Shown here: in pieces, positions 16,954 through 26,106 of the stretch
How the letters are laid out: each line of letters opens with the position of its first letter
How positions within the stretch are numbered: the stretch's first letter is position 1
Source of the DNA: Paenibacillus alba
Lineage (GTDB): Bacteria > Bacillota > Bacilli > Paenibacillales > NBRC-103111
Assembly: GCF_013204855.1 (NCBI RefSeq)
Contig: NZ_JABMKZ010000019.1
Coordinates: forward strand, 85,192 to 149,191
Length of the DNA stretch: 64,000 bases
Reading direction: 5' to 3'
The notes under the pieces: model-generated
Databases searched by the model: none
The model's input: the letters and a program-made list of their open reading frames with translations, nothing else
Told to the model about the DNA's origin: nothing
Translations under genes and position numbers: made by a program

Positions 16954-17786
16954 GAGGTCTCCTTTATCTCGAAACGAATCTTGTGCTCTTGGTTTACGGC
17001 TTGGACATACGTTAAAATTTCATCCGTTGCGAAAATGCCGGATTCCTCTGTAAAGCGATAGCTCCCCGTGGGGTTAAGCTGCTGCTGTCGAAATAATTCA
17101 CCATGTCTGGGTGCTATCGCATAGTCAGCGAAGTCCAGCAGAACCTGATCCAGCAGGGAGTCTCCCGATGCCGCGACCTTGTCTTCTCCAAGCAGCTGCT
17201 TAACATGCGCGACGGCATCTCGTTTGTTCACAGCTTGAGGAACGATATATACTTTCCTTCCCTGAATGGACGTGTTCCATCCCATCTTCTGAAGCTCTGC
17301 GCTCATGTCGCTCACTTCCTGAAGCGGCATCTTGTCTCTCTGCACGATATGAGAAAAGAAAAATTCATCACAGTACGTCGAATTAATGACCCATTCCGGA
17401 TGAAGCACTTGTGCCATCAACGCTCGAACGTCCTCTACGTGTACACTTGTCTCATTCACACGGCCAACCATAGACGCCTGCCAGTCTGGATCAGGCTGCC
17501 CATCAATCATAATATTGCCGCCGTTGCTCGTAACTGCGTATTTGGGCTTTAACATCTGGCTAATCACATGTATCCGCCAATACTGCTGCATCGTCCGTGT
17601 CGTGACCGGAACGAAAGTAAGCTCAGTCATCAGCGCTTGAAGCTGCTGGTAGGAGCTTGAAGACATATACGATCTCGGCTTGCCGTCAATGAGCTCGGCC
17701 AGTACAATTCGACTGCCCAGCTCTTCGGCGCGTTCCAAAGGCTGTGAATAAATAAGCGTCTGGTCCAGGTCGCTTGCAAAAATCAT
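16950..17786 (-). CDS. HAD-superfamily hydrolase of the Ter-associated module
   Basis: 278 residues of the Cof/sucrose-phosphatase-like HAD class. Motif I DLDQTLIY at residues 6-13, motif II in LTFVPVTTRTMQQY, and motif IV region KVAASGDSLLDQVLLDFADYAI with its late aspartates. Expected to remove a phosphate from an intermediate of the metabolite made by the neighbouring lyase, phosphoribosyltransferase and ATP-grasp enzymes. It overlaps both neighbours by 4 bases. Confidence 0.85.
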   Translation of the reverse strand: MIFASDLDQTLIYSQPLERAEELGSRIVLAELIDGKPRSYMSSSSYQQLQALMTELTFVPVTTRTMQQYWRIHVISQMLKPKYAVTSNGGNIMIDGQPDPDWQASMVGRVNETSVHVEDVRALMAQVLHPEWVINSTYCDEFFFSHIVQRDKMPLQEVSDMSAELQKMGWNTSIQGRKVYIVPQAVNKRDAVAHVKQLLGEDKVAASGDSLLDQVLLDFADYAIAPRHGELFRQQQLNPTGSYRFTEESGIFATDEILTYVQAVNQEHKIRFEIKETS

Positions 17787-18916
17787 TCAGCATCCCCCTT
17801 CACCGATTTAATAAGGCCACAGCAAGAATAGCTAAGTCCAGGATAAACTTCCACCGGCACTCCCCTAGCTTCGGCGAGCAGACGAATATGCCGAATATTC
17901 GGGTTATCCATGCGGTCTACAAGAATACGCCACGGCACTCGGCGAAGCAGCACACGTGTCGTCTCACCGACACCTGGCTTGATCAAGTTGATATCCGCCA
18001 TCTGATAGTCGCGCTGAATAGCCTCGATATCCTGTAGGCCTTTCCAGGATACTTCAGGAGGATGGGCTAGCAAGTCATCTGCCCTTTGCATAGCTTCCTC
18101 CTGAACCTCGCCGAAGAAAGGTGTTATCGCTGCGATAAAGTGGTTCGAGAGGTCCTGATCCAGCCACTCTTTGTAATATTTAGACCCGTGGAAATCATTC
18201 GGTCCAATCAAATCCTCACGCAGAACAGTCCGGCTCATTAATCCGGATACCGTCGAATTCAAACAAGCGCTCGGAATCAGGAAATCCTCTCTTGTACCGA
18301 ATAGATCCGTGCAATGCCCCGGGTCCGCCAGCACAGCCAAATCATCATCCAGCTTGATTTCATACGCTTGTTCCAGCTTGCGGCAAGCATCCGCAAGCAC
18401 TTTGCGGATGGCTCCCTTCCCGGTCCATCCATCGACGAACTGCAGCTTGGCGCCGGGATGCTTCTGCAGGATGTAGAATAAAGCATTCTCGTCTATCCCT
18501 TTGCCGCGAATAATCGAAATGCTGTAGTGAGGCAAGTCCATAAGGTGTATGTCCTGCAAGTAGCGCTTGATCAGGATACCCACGGGTGTACCTGCTCTCG
18601 CTAAAGAGACCAACACCGTGTTCTGCCCCTTTTTATGTCTAATGAGCTCGGCCGTTGTACCTACAGCACTTGCAACTTTCCTGGCGGATTGCTGCAAGGT
18701 GTCTTGGTACAACGCCAAATAATCATCCGTTGGCTGCTGCTCAACAGGGAGCATCTCAGAATAATGCGTGCCTGATTGAATCGCCCGCTCCCTGGCATCA
18801 ACCGACTTCTCCAGCTTGACCTCGCTTATATCCTTAAGCAGGAAGGTAACATCAGAAGCCGGATAACTGCCTAAGGGCACTGGCTCGTTTATTAATTTCG
18901 CTCGCCAATTTGCCAT
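17783..18916 (-). CDS. StiP-family protein of the Ter-associated module
   Basis: 377 residues matching the family annotated as cysteine protease StiP, always found with Ter-type phosphoribosyltransferases. Hallmarks seen: TVLVSLARAGTPVGILIKRYL and YSISIIRGKGIDENAL (a phosphoribosyltransferase-like core), FVDGWTGKGAI, LNSTVSGLMSRTVLR, and a C-terminal domain with LLRRVPWRILVDRMDNPNIRHI. The VDGWTGKG loop resembles a PRPP-binding site, so the protein may be an enzyme of the nucleoside-like pathway rather than a protease. It overlaps the adjacent genes at both ends. Confidence 0.8.
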   Translation of the reverse strand: MANWRAKLINEPVPLGSYPASDVTFLLKDISEVKLEKSVDARERAIQSGTHYSEMLPVEQQPTDDYLALYQDTLQQSARKVASAVGTTAELIRHKKGQNTVLVSLARAGTPVGILIKRYLQDIHLMDLPHYSISIIRGKGIDENALFYILQKHPGAKLQFVDGWTGKGAIRKVLADACRKLEQAYEIKLDDDLAVLADPGHCTDLFGTREDFLIPSACLNSTVSGLMSRTVLREDLIGPNDFHGSKYYKEWLDQDLSNHFIAAITPFFGEVQEEAMQRADDLLAHPPEVSWKGLQDIEAIQRDYQMADINLIKPGVGETTRVLLRRVPWRILVDRMDNPNIRHIRLLAEARGVPVEVYPGLSYSCCGLIKSVKGDAE

Positions 18917-20307
18917 GCCTCAGTCTCCTTCCACTGTATGGTTTGCGGAGAAAAGAAGACAACATGAATCCGTTGCAGCCCGCGCGTTCGGAGAATCTGC
19001 AGCAACGGCTGCATCGCTGCGGGATCTGCTTCCCTTTCCATGAAAACATAAAGGTCGTCATACAAACCTACTGGTAGGTTGTATAGAAAATGAGTAACCT
19101 CCGGGCCCTCCGGTGCTGGATAAGGATAACCGACCGTAACGGCGTAGCCCTCACGATCGATGCAATGAATCGGGCTTCGCGTGGTCGATTGGTAGAGAAC
19201 ACCTTCCCCCATTTCGGCTGCGAGGCGCATAGGAATATACATAAACTCTCCGGTCCCTACACACAGCGATTTCGTGCCCGTACGTGTCTGTTTCAGCCGG
19301 TTGGCGGCTTGAGTAATGGCTTCATCGAATTGTGCCCGATCCTCTGATGTCAGACCAAAGCGACCGCTGTGTCGCAAATAAGGACGTTGGCTCGCAGCGT
19401 CGGCATGTTCAAACAGTTGATCCATATACGTATAATGAATTAGTTCCTTTTGATCCGCGGCATGTATAAGATCTGTTGATTGAGGGGGGATGCTCTCCGA
19501 TGAACCCTGCACGCTCACCTCGCCTTTGATTAGCGAAATCACGTGTATAGTGATGCCAAGCTCCGACTCCAGTATCCTAAACTGCTCCTGGTCGTCCTCT
19601 GTTCGCCAGTCCAGCAGCGCTAGAATATAGTAAACCTTCTTCGGGAATTTCCCCTGCATGTCTCGAATGATATTCAAGGATGTTTTGCCTGTCGTAATTT
19701 CATCATCAACCAGAACGACAAGTTCCGCCTGCGTAAGCAGATTTGGATCTTGCGCATAACAGTAATGAGCAACCGCATGGGAATGCTCTTCACTGAAGTT
19801 AATCAACGATGGTGATCCTTCAATCACCTCTCGCGTCGTATGAATGTAACTGCCGTTATGGCCAAAAGTCTGAAACACCGCATGTCCAATCGCCGTGGCC
19901 GTTTCAGCAAAACCTATAAAGGCGACGGATTGGGGAAGGGACAATTGATGTGACATGATTTCCTTGTAGGCAGCCTCGGCTTGAAGAGGCTCTATGATTC
20001 CTTGCATCGCTAGTGGTATTAAATGATTCGGCATATTGCCTTGGAGAGCTTGCTGCAGCAGTAATGAGAGCGATACCCCGCTTAACAAGGAGGCATAGGG
20101 ACGGACTGGAATATGCTTGCCGAGCACTTTACTAACAAAGAGAAACGAGCGTTTCTTATTAATTCTTGCCGCCATTGCAAATAAACAATCAAGAGGAATT
20201 TCATAGGGGTTTGAAGTGACAGTCACGCGAAGCTCTAAATCTTCGGCGATGCTATACGTACGCACGGTCTTGCTTGGACAATAATCCGAAATATTGTTGT
20301 TGTTCAT
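18892..20307 (-). CDS. Phosphoribosyltransferase with C-terminal TRSP domain
   Basis: About 471 residues. N-terminal phosphoribosyltransferase fold with a PRPP loop LVVLVDDEITTGKTSLNII (residues about 205-222). The C-terminal part contains GRFGL and GTGEFMYIPMRLAAEMG, typical of the TRSP domain found only downstream of such enzymes in Ter gene clusters. I chose the ATG at 20307 (GGGG just upstream); an ATG four codons earlier is possible. It overlaps the CitE-like gene by 56 bases and StiP by 25, an unusually compressed operon. Likely transfers a ribose-5-phosphate moiety to the product of the lyase. Confidence 0.82.
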   Translation of the reverse strand: MNNNNISDYCPSKTVRTYSIAEDLELRVTVTSNPYEIPLDCLFAMAARINKKRSFLFVSKVLGKHIPVRPYASLLSGVSLSLLLQQALQGNMPNHLIPLAMQGIIEPLQAEAAYKEIMSHQLSLPQSVAFIGFAETATAIGHAVFQTFGHNGSYIHTTREVIEGSPSLINFSEEHSHAVAHYCYAQDPNLLTQAELVVLVDDEITTGKTSLNIIRDMQGKFPKKVYYILALLDWRTEDDQEQFRILESELGITIHVISLIKGEVSVQGSSESIPPQSTDLIHAADQKELIHYTYMDQLFEHADAASQRPYLRHSGRFGLTSEDRAQFDEAITQAANRLKQTRTGTKSLCVGTGEFMYIPMRLAAEMGEGVLYQSTTRSPIHCIDREGYAVTVGYPYPAPEGPEVTHFLYNLPVGLYDDLYVFMEREADPAAMQPLLQILRTRGLQRIHVVFFSPQTIQWKETEAWQIGERN

Positions 20308-21355
20308 GCAGCACCCCATAAATGTGTGATCGTAAAAGAATCCGTTTGGCCCAGCTTAAATGAGGTTTAATTTCATTCATTTTATTCGCATATGCGCTCT
20401 TGATTACACCATGATCGCCATTGTTATTGGAAATAATGCTTGTGGCATCGGCATATTCTTCATGGGTTACCGTGTAGAGCGATTGTACCGGCTTAATATG
20501 GGTAGGATGAATAATGGTTTTGCCAATAAGTCCGTTTTCTTTATCCATAATGACTTCTCGAATTAGCCCCTTTTCAGGGAAATACTCCCATACAGGCCCA
20601 GAGATCACATACGAAGCATCGACACGACCAAATATATTAATAATATCTGCCACACAATCACGAATCGGTGCAATATCATAAATGGTCATTTCCGAGCTTC
20701 TTCGCAAGCCAAATAAGCTTGAGAAATCCGTAGCGCCTATTCGGACGTTGAGGACGAGATCTTTATACTTGGTTAAAATATCTTTAATTCCTTGCAGCGT
20801 TTGGAAGCGGCTTTCTTTATAAATAATAGCGCCAGACTCGAGGATAGGCAGACCGTATAGCGTAGGAGCAGAAGATGGTTTCTCATCATTGTAATTTTCT
20901 AAGGGTTGAAAATAGGCTTCGCCATTCTCCATCGTGAACTTCGGAAATACAATCCCGGTCAGCAGGGTTATATTATCCTCCAATCGCTCGATGAGATAAT
21001 TCAGCTGGTTCTCATTTCTCACCCGAACGAAGAGCAGCGGCAGGTTCTCTGCATTCAGAATACCTAGCTCAATGAGGGCAGACAGCTTATTCATTTGATT
21101 CACGAGAGATTCCTCTGCTTCATGAACCTCATTCTCACCGACCGCATCCTCCAAATCAAGGACTACGGAGACAAGGCCTTCCAGTTTACCAAAAGCAATA
21201 TCTTCCGCAAATGTAGGACGAGTAGCCGGCATATATAGGGCCGCACCGATCGAATGAGCTAGAATATCTTTGGGCGAATGATTGTAGAAAGAAGTGGGAG
21301 GAATATAAAATAAAGCTTTTTCTTCATCGGGTGTTAAATAATTAAAATACCGCAA
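20252..21355 (-). CDS. CitE/HpcH-like C-C bond lyase of the Ter-associated module
   Basis: 367 residues of the HpcH/HpaI aldolase and citrate-lyase beta superfamily. A TIM-barrel signature with acidic metal ligands is visible (VVLDLEDAVGENEVHEA), then LLFVRVRN, GIVFPKF, LNVRIGATDFSSLFGLRRSSEMTIYD and GLIGKTIIHPTHI. These enzymes make or break a C-C bond next to a CoA thioester or keto acid. Within the Ter module it is believed to provide a small carbon unit. First gene of the metabolite half of the operon, 81 bases after terC. Confidence 0.85.
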   Translation of the reverse strand: MRYFNYLTPDEEKALFYIPPTSFYNHSPKDILAHSIGAALYMPATRPTFAEDIAFGKLEGLVSVVLDLEDAVGENEVHEAEESLVNQMNKLSALIELGILNAENLPLLFVRVRNENQLNYLIERLEDNITLLTGIVFPKFTMENGEAYFQPLENYNDEKPSSAPTLYGLPILESGAIIYKESRFQTLQGIKDILTKYKDLVLNVRIGATDFSSLFGLRRSSEMTIYDIAPIRDCVADIINIFGRVDASYVISGPVWEYFPEKGLIREVIMDKENGLIGKTIIHPTHIKPVQSLYTVTHEEYADATSIISNNNGDHGVIKSAYANKMNEIKPHLSWAKRILLRSHIYGVLHEQQQYFGLLSKQDRAYV

Positions 21356-21383
21356 ACCGATCCCTCCCTCTTTTGGTGAAAGA

Positions 21384-21410
21384 ACAATCCCTCCAAAGAG
21401 GAGGGATTGT
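21384..21410 (-). terminator. Attenuating hairpin between terC and the metabolite module
   Basis: ACAATCCCTCC and GGAGGGATTGT form a perfect 11-bp stem, followed on the minus strand by TCTTTC. The short T-run suggests partial termination, which would lower expression of the five enzymes relative to the Ter proteins. Confidence 0.6.
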
Positions 21411-21436
21411 CAAAGTTATGTCTTATGTCTGGCTGT

Positions 21437-22174
21437 TTAGTTAGCTGACTCTGTTTTGTTCTTTTTGCGAAGCAGGCTAAGAATAATCGTGCCGCCAAAA
21501 ATGACGATAAGGATGGAAAAGAAGACAACATGTGAAACGTGGAACCCAAATGCGCCTGCGATCATTTTGAGACCGATAACAATAATAAGAATGAACGCTG
21601 CTTTCTCCAACTCCGGTATCTTGTCAATGAGCTTTAAGAAGACTTGCGCTACGCCTCTCATCATCAGTACGCCGATAATGCCTCCAAGGAACAGCACCCA
21701 TACTTTATCGCTGACACCAAATGCGGCAAGTACGCTATCGACACTAAAAGCAATATCCATGATTTCTACGGCAAGTACCGTACGCCAGAAGGAAAGTCCT
21801 TTATTCTTAACTTCGCCTTCTTCTTCATTCTTCTTCAAGAATAGATTACTTATGGCTATCCATAAGAGATACGCGCCACCGAGCACCTTAATCCAGGTAA
21901 TCTGTACGAGGAAAGTACCTACCCCAATAGCGATAAACCTGAAAATATAGGCACCTAGCAGACCGTAGAATAAAGCTTTTTTCTGCTGTTCCTTCGGCAA
22001 ATGCTTAACCATTACAGCAAGTACCAATGCGTTATCAGCGGATAATAGACCCTCTAGGATAACTAATGTACCAATAATCCCCCAGCTAACCGGATCCGAA
22101 AGCGTGGCTGAAAGCACGTCCCAGTCAAAAAAGTTAGTGAAGTTGTTGATAAAACTCTGAAAAAAATCTGCCAT
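21437..22174 (-). CDS. terC: TerC-family integral membrane protein
   Basis: 245 residues with seven predicted membrane helices. The TerC signature acidic motifs are present: LEGLLSADNALVLAVMV in the first helix pair and EIMDIAFSVDSVLAAFG later, both of which carry intramembrane aspartates thought to bind metal ions. In B. subtilis, TerC homologues (YceF, YkoY) support manganese loading of exported proteins. It follows the TerD-TerA gene and is the last gene of the structural Ter block before the attenuating hairpin. Confidence 0.92.
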   Translation of the reverse strand: MADFFQSFINNFTNFFDWDVLSATLSDPVSWGIIGTLVILEGLLSADNALVLAVMVKHLPKEQQKKALFYGLLGAYIFRFIAIGVGTFLVQITWIKVLGGAYLLWIAISNLFLKKNEEEGEVKNKGLSFWRTVLAVEIMDIAFSVDSVLAAFGVSDKVWVLFLGGIIGVLMMRGVAQVFLKLIDKIPELEKAAFILIIVIGLKMIAGAFGFHVSHVVFFSILIVIFGGTIILSLLRKKNKTESAN

Positions 22175-22206
22175 GCCTTGACCCCCCTGTCTTATTTATT
22201 GAACAT

Positions 22207-23466
22207 TTATTTACTGCCTGCAACCCATCGCATGCCCCATCCAAAAGCTTCATCCAATTGCTTATGCCCGGAGAAATATTGGACAAGCCGCTCAATGCTG
22301 AATGTTTCATTATTTTGATTACGAATAAGTGCAATAGCACACATGCCTTGACGATTATCATGCTCGTTCAATTTCACTTCAATGTCGGGCCCGCCATCCT
22401 GCTTGATGGAAACGACACCATCCGCTTCAGACCACGTTGTTGCTCCTTCATAGATAAAAGTGAAAACAAGGATTCGCTCAAATTCGGCAAGCTTGTTCCC
22501 GTTAATTCGGATGTTTTCTCCCGTTGTTACAGAGCCTGTCCGGTCATCGCCGTCTAAAGCAATAAACGGTTCTCTGTTTAACGCCCCGAATTGGTTGCCA
22601 AGTGCTTGAATCACACCTTTTTGACCATTTTTCAGCTCATATAAGCAGGCAAGATCCAAATCAATCCCTTTGCTTTTCCCAAAAAAGCCTGTCGCTTTCT
22701 TCTGATTCCAATTCAGGTTAATCAGAATTTCCCCAAGTCGACCGCCGCTCTTCTTCTCAAGACTGATACGATCGCCTTTCTTTTTCAATTCAATCTTATT
22801 CAGATTGATTGGGGCTGGAGGGATAAGCGGAGGCGCGCTTGGCGGAGCTGGCGGGGCAGAAGGCTTCGGCGCCGGCGGCGGTACTGGATTAGCTGTAGGG
22901 CTAGCAGTAGGCTCGTCCTTCACCTCGATGCCAAAATTACCGCACAAGGCCTTAAGTCCCCCTGAGAAACCAGATCCAATGGCACTGAATTTCCATTCAC
23001 TGCCGTATCTATATAATTCCCCAACAACAATGGCTGTCTCTACAGAGAATTGATTTCCTAATTCATATCGCAAAATATCTTGCCCTGTACCCTGATTGTA
23101 AATCCGTAAGTACGCTTGATTGACTTGACTGAATTGCTGGTTCAGCTTTTCACCATCGTAGATGGTAAGCGTAATAGCAATCTTCTCCACGTTACCAGGA
23201 ACCTCGGAGAATTGAATCGTAAATTGCTTCTGATCTTGCCCTGAAGAAGGCTGGTTAATGAATTTCACACCGCTCTTAGTCGGATTGTTATAAAAGATCA
23301 ATTGATCATCATGATCCACCTTGCCGTTTGCGCCTAACAAGAATGCGGAGGTATCCAACTCAACATGAGCCGGAGCCTGCCATCCAAGCCCTACACCGAT
23401 GGTGGAAAGTCCTGGATTCGTTTTCGTAAGATCGGCCTTTTGGCCTTTAATAAGAGAAATGTGCAT
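22207..23466 (-). CDS. TerD-TerA fusion protein
   Basis: 419 residues in three parts. Residues 1-190 are a TerD domain (MHISLIKGQKADLTKTNPGL) whose calcium-binding loop, GDNRTG.GDGDDE in the neighbours, is replaced by NQPSSGQDQKQ and is probably dead. Residues about 190-235 are a Pro/Ala linker (PPPAPKPSAPPAPPSAPP). Residues 236-419 are a TerA-like domain (GEILINLNWNQKK, IDLDLACLYEL, IALDGDDRTG, FTFIYEG). GGAAGG lies about 10 bases before the ATG. The linker implies two domains that move independently, perhaps joining calcium-binding TerD partners. Confidence 0.85.
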   Translation of the reverse strand: MHISLIKGQKADLTKTNPGLSTIGVGLGWQAPAHVELDTSAFLLGANGKVDHDDQLIFYNNPTKSGVKFINQPSSGQDQKQFTIQFSEVPGNVEKIAITLTIYDGEKLNQQFSQVNQAYLRIYNQGTGQDILRYELGNQFSVETAIVVGELYRYGSEWKFSAIGSGFSGGLKALCGNFGIEVKDEPTASPTANPVPPPAPKPSAPPAPPSAPPLIPPAPINLNKIELKKKGDRISLEKKSGGRLGEILINLNWNQKKATGFFGKSKGIDLDLACLYELKNGQKGVIQALGNQFGALNREPFIALDGDDRTGSVTTGENIRINGNKLAEFERILVFTFIYEGATTWSEADGVVSIKQDGGPDIEVKLNEHDNRQGMCAIALIRNQNNETFSIERLVQYFSGHKQLDEAFGWGMRWVAGSK

Positions 23467-23499
23467 AAAGGACTGTCACCTTCCGTAAGCAAAATGGAA

Positions 23500-23524
23500 G
23501 GGTGATGCCTTACATGCATCACCC
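23500..23524 (-). terminator. Intra-operon hairpin between terD and terDA genes
   Basis: GGGTGATGC and GCATCACCC form a perfect 9-bp stem with a 7-base loop, with no clean T-run after it. It may be a processing or partial termination signal within the Ter operon. Confidence 0.4.
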
Positions 23525-23537
23525 GAAGATCTAAACA

Positions 23538-24125
23538 TTACTCTGCATCAAGTCCATAATTTTTGCATAGTGCTTGCAAGCCGCCTTGGAAACCGCTGCC
23601 TACAGCTTGGAATTTCCAATCTTGCCCTTGGCTGTCTCTGTATAGTTCACAAATGACAACCGCCGTCTCAACGGAGAAATCTTCGCCCAAATCATAGCGT
23701 AAAATTTCTCGGTTCGTGACCTCATCGACCAGTCGAACGAACGCATTGGACACTTGTCCGAAATTCTGATTGCGATTCGTGGCATCATGGATCGTTACCG
23801 CAATGCCGACACGATGAATGTGCGCCGGAATTCTGGAGAAATCCACTTTGATTTGCTCATCGTCCCCATCCCCGTCACCCGTCCGGTTATCGCCCGTATG
23901 CTGAATGGAACCACCTGCGCCAACAAGGTTGTTATAGAAGATGAAATCATCAATTCCCTTGGCTTTTCCATCCGAATGAAGAAGAAAGGCCGATGCGTCC
24001 AAATCGAAGGCATGACCGCCGCTGTATTTGTTCGTATCCCATCCTAAGCCGATAATGGCTTTGCTTAAACCAGGATTCGTTTTGGTTAAGTCGATTCTTT
24101 GACCTTTGGATAAGCTTATTGTCAT
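23538..24125 (-). CDS. TerD-family stress protein (calcium-binding)
   Basis: 195 residues, full TerD domain starting MTISLSKGQRIDLTKTNPGLSKAIIGLGWDTN. The calcium loop HTGDNRTGDGDGDDEQIKVDFSRIP is intact, as is the C-terminal FSVETAVVICELYRD block. TerD proteins are cytoplasmic or membrane-associated calcium binders involved in tellurite, oxidative and envelope stress. 26 bases after the previous terD gene in the operon; B. subtilis YceD/YceE are the likely counterparts but one-to-one orthology cannot be told here. Confidence 0.92.
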   Translation of the reverse strand: MTISLSKGQRIDLTKTNPGLSKAIIGLGWDTNKYSGGHAFDLDASAFLLHSDGKAKGIDDFIFYNNLVGAGGSIQHTGDNRTGDGDGDDEQIKVDFSRIPAHIHRVGIAVTIHDATNRNQNFGQVSNAFVRLVDEVTNREILRYDLGEDFSVETAVVICELYRDSQGQDWKFQAVGSGFQGGLQALCKNYGLDAE

Positions 24126-24151
24126 GTGGGCATCTCCTTACCGTTCAATTC

Positions 24152-24733
24152 TTAAGAAGTTTGCAAACCGTAATCGCGAGCCAATCCGCCAAGACCGTCT
24201 CTGTATCCGCTGCCGATTGCGCTGAACTTCCACTCGCCGCTGTTGCGGTACAACTCGCCTACAACAACACCTGTTTCAACGGAGAAATCTTCGCCCAGAT
24301 CAAAACGGATTAACTCTGCGCCTGAAGCGTCGTTCAGAATCCGCACGTAAGCATTGGATACTTGTCCGAAGTTTTGCGCTCTTGCGTCAGCATCATGAAT
24401 CGTGATGCAGAAAGCAATTTTTTCCGTCTCAGCAGGAACTGCCGCCAAGTCAATAACCACTTGCTCGTCGTCTCCGTCGCCTGCTCCTGTACGGTTGTCG
24501 CCTGTGTGCACAATCGAGCCATTCGCATTCTTAGGATTGTTGTAGAAGATGAAATCGGACTCGGAACCGACTTTACCGGAAGCATTTACGCAGAAAACGG
24601 AAGCGTCTAGATCGAAATCTTTACCGCCGTCATATTTGTTCGTATCCCAGCCTAAACCAACGACTACTTTAGTTAAACCTGGGTTTGTTTTCGTTAAATC
24701 TACTTTTTGACCTTTGGATAATGAAATTGCCAT
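24152..24733 (-). CDS. terD: TerD-family stress protein (calcium-binding)
   Basis: 193 residues, MAISLSKGQKVDLTKTNPGLTKVVVGLGWDTNKYDGGKDFDLDASVF. It has the intact calcium loop HTGDNRTGAGDGDDEQVVIDLAAVP and FSVETGVVVGELYRNSGEWKFSAIGSGY. I use the ATG at 24733, 8 bases after GAGGT, not the TTG two codons before. The most canonical of the four TerD domains in this operon, so the terD symbol is given here; the others are paralogues. Confidence 0.93.
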   Translation of the reverse strand: MAISLSKGQKVDLTKTNPGLTKVVVGLGWDTNKYDGGKDFDLDASVFCVNASGKVGSESDFIFYNNPKNANGSIVHTGDNRTGAGDGDDEQVVIDLAAVPAETEKIAFCITIHDADARAQNFGQVSNAYVRILNDASGAELIRFDLGEDFSVETGVVVGELYRNSGEWKFSAIGSGYRDGLGGLARDYGLQTS

Positions 24734-24773
24734 TGTCAATTACCTCGCTTTATATAGTGGATTTGATTTGAAT

Positions 24774-25373
24774 TTATGTGTAGCGTTTCACTAGTTGTCC
24801 AATAGTCGTATCTGTATTGGCTTCGCCGATGGCATTGAATTTCCATTCACCGCTGTTGCGATACAATTCACCGACAATCAAGGAAGTTTTACCTGCATAG
24901 TTTTCTGTTAAATTAAATTTAACCAATTCCTGATTGTTAGAATCATTCAAAATCCGAATATACGCAGATTGAATATGTCCAAAATCTTGTTTTCTATTTA
25001 CGCAGTCATAGATATTAACAACAAACACAATTTTGCTGACATCTGCCGGCACCTGATTCAAGCTGACCGCGATTTGTTCATCATCGCCGTCTCCTTCGCC
25101 CGTACGGTTATCACCGGAGTGGACGACAGAACCATCTGGACTTTGCAAATTGGCGAAAAATACAACGTTCTTCTCTTTGGCTAATCTGCCATTCTCATCC
25201 AGCATGATGACCGACGCGTCACAGTCGATTTCGACGGTTGTTTTCTTAGTACCGAAGAAACCTTTCTTCTCAACGACCGCAGGATCCCAACCTAGTCCTA
25301 CAACTACTTTAGATAGACCCGCGTTTCCTTTGGTTAAATCGATCTTCTGACCTTTGACTAAACTGATTGTCAA
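24774..25373 (-). CDS. TerD-family stress protein with an insertion
   Basis: 199 residues from a TTG at 25373, preceded by GGAGG at 8 bases; this start aligns the protein with its paralogues (MTISLVKGQKIDLTKGNAGLSKV). Relative to them it has an insertion with two phenylalanines (KKGFFGTKKTTVEID) in the first third, shared with the TerA-like domain of the fusion protein (KKATGFFGKSKGIDLD). The calcium loop HSGDNRTGEGDGDDEQ is intact. It lacks the usual last 10 residues and ends IGQLVKRYT. Confidence 0.9.
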   Translation of the reverse strand: MTISLVKGQKIDLTKGNAGLSKVVVGLGWDPAVVEKKGFFGTKKTTVEIDCDASVIMLDENGRLAKEKNVVFFANLQSPDGSVVHSGDNRTGEGDGDDEQIAVSLNQVPADVSKIVFVVNIYDCVNRKQDFGHIQSAYIRILNDSNNQELVKFNLTENYAGKTSLIVGELYRNSGEWKFNAIGEANTDTTIGQLVKRYT

Positions 25374-25483
25374 CGAGGTCACCTCCCTTCGCAGTTTGCA
25401 TGTTTTGTTTTGCCTATTATTCTGATACGGACGAATGTCCATCACGTTTCACTATTCCGCAGAAATATTTGTACTTTCGACCC

Positions 25484-25930
25484 TTACAGACTAAATTCGC
25501 CAGGATTTAGGTTAAGTGTTGTACAAATGTCTCTCACAACCCGCTTCTCGTTCTCATCGAAATCACCGTCAGCAGCACCAATTGCACAGCACACGGCAAT
25601 AATAATACGGCCCACTTCCGGCTTATTGTTGAACTTCGCAATCACTTTAAGCGCTTCTTGCTTCCCTACGATATTGGAGAACTCAAAGCTGCCGGCAAAA
25701 TGATTAAAACGAGCAATCACGTTACTCACTTCAAACACTTTCAATTCTTCGCTGCGGGTAATGTAGGCGACCATTTTTTCTTTCTCTGCATTCCCGATGC
25801 TTCCGTCAGCAGCGGCTACAATTGCACATCCAGCGACAACGGCGTCGAGAAAATCCTTGTTTTGAAATTTCTTCACTTGATCTGTCAAGCCTGTTTTTGC
25901 ACTTGAAAACCAGGATTTAAATGTACTCAT
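25484..25930 (-). CDS. terB: TerB-family tellurite resistance protein
   Basis: 148 residues, all-helical TerB domain built from a tandem repeat with acidic metal sites: VVAGCAIVAAADGSIGNAEKEKM and VCCAIGAADGDFDENEKRVV. TerB is a soluble protein that binds divalent metal and interacts with TerC at the membrane. First gene of the Ter operon; GAGGTGGTG is 6 bases upstream of the ATG. 110 bases separate it from the first terD gene. Confidence 0.92.
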   Translation of the reverse strand: MSTFKSWFSSAKTGLTDQVKKFQNKDFLDAVVAGCAIVAAADGSIGNAEKEKMVAYITRSEELKVFEVSNVIARFNHFAGSFEFSNIVGKQEALKVIAKFNNKPEVGRIIIAVCCAIGAADGDFDENEKRVVRDICTTLNLNPGEFSL

Positions 25931-26106
25931 TTGGGCACCACCTCTAAGATTTAGTTACAGATTTTGACGATAGGCTACATTTTTCACCAAAATAGCTCTA
26001 TATGCTCAGTTTAAACGATTATATAAGGGTTTTCAAATTCTGGGAATTGTTTAGCGATCTCCATAATTGGACAAACAGATAATTATTACAGCTAAGGAGC
26101 ACTCTC

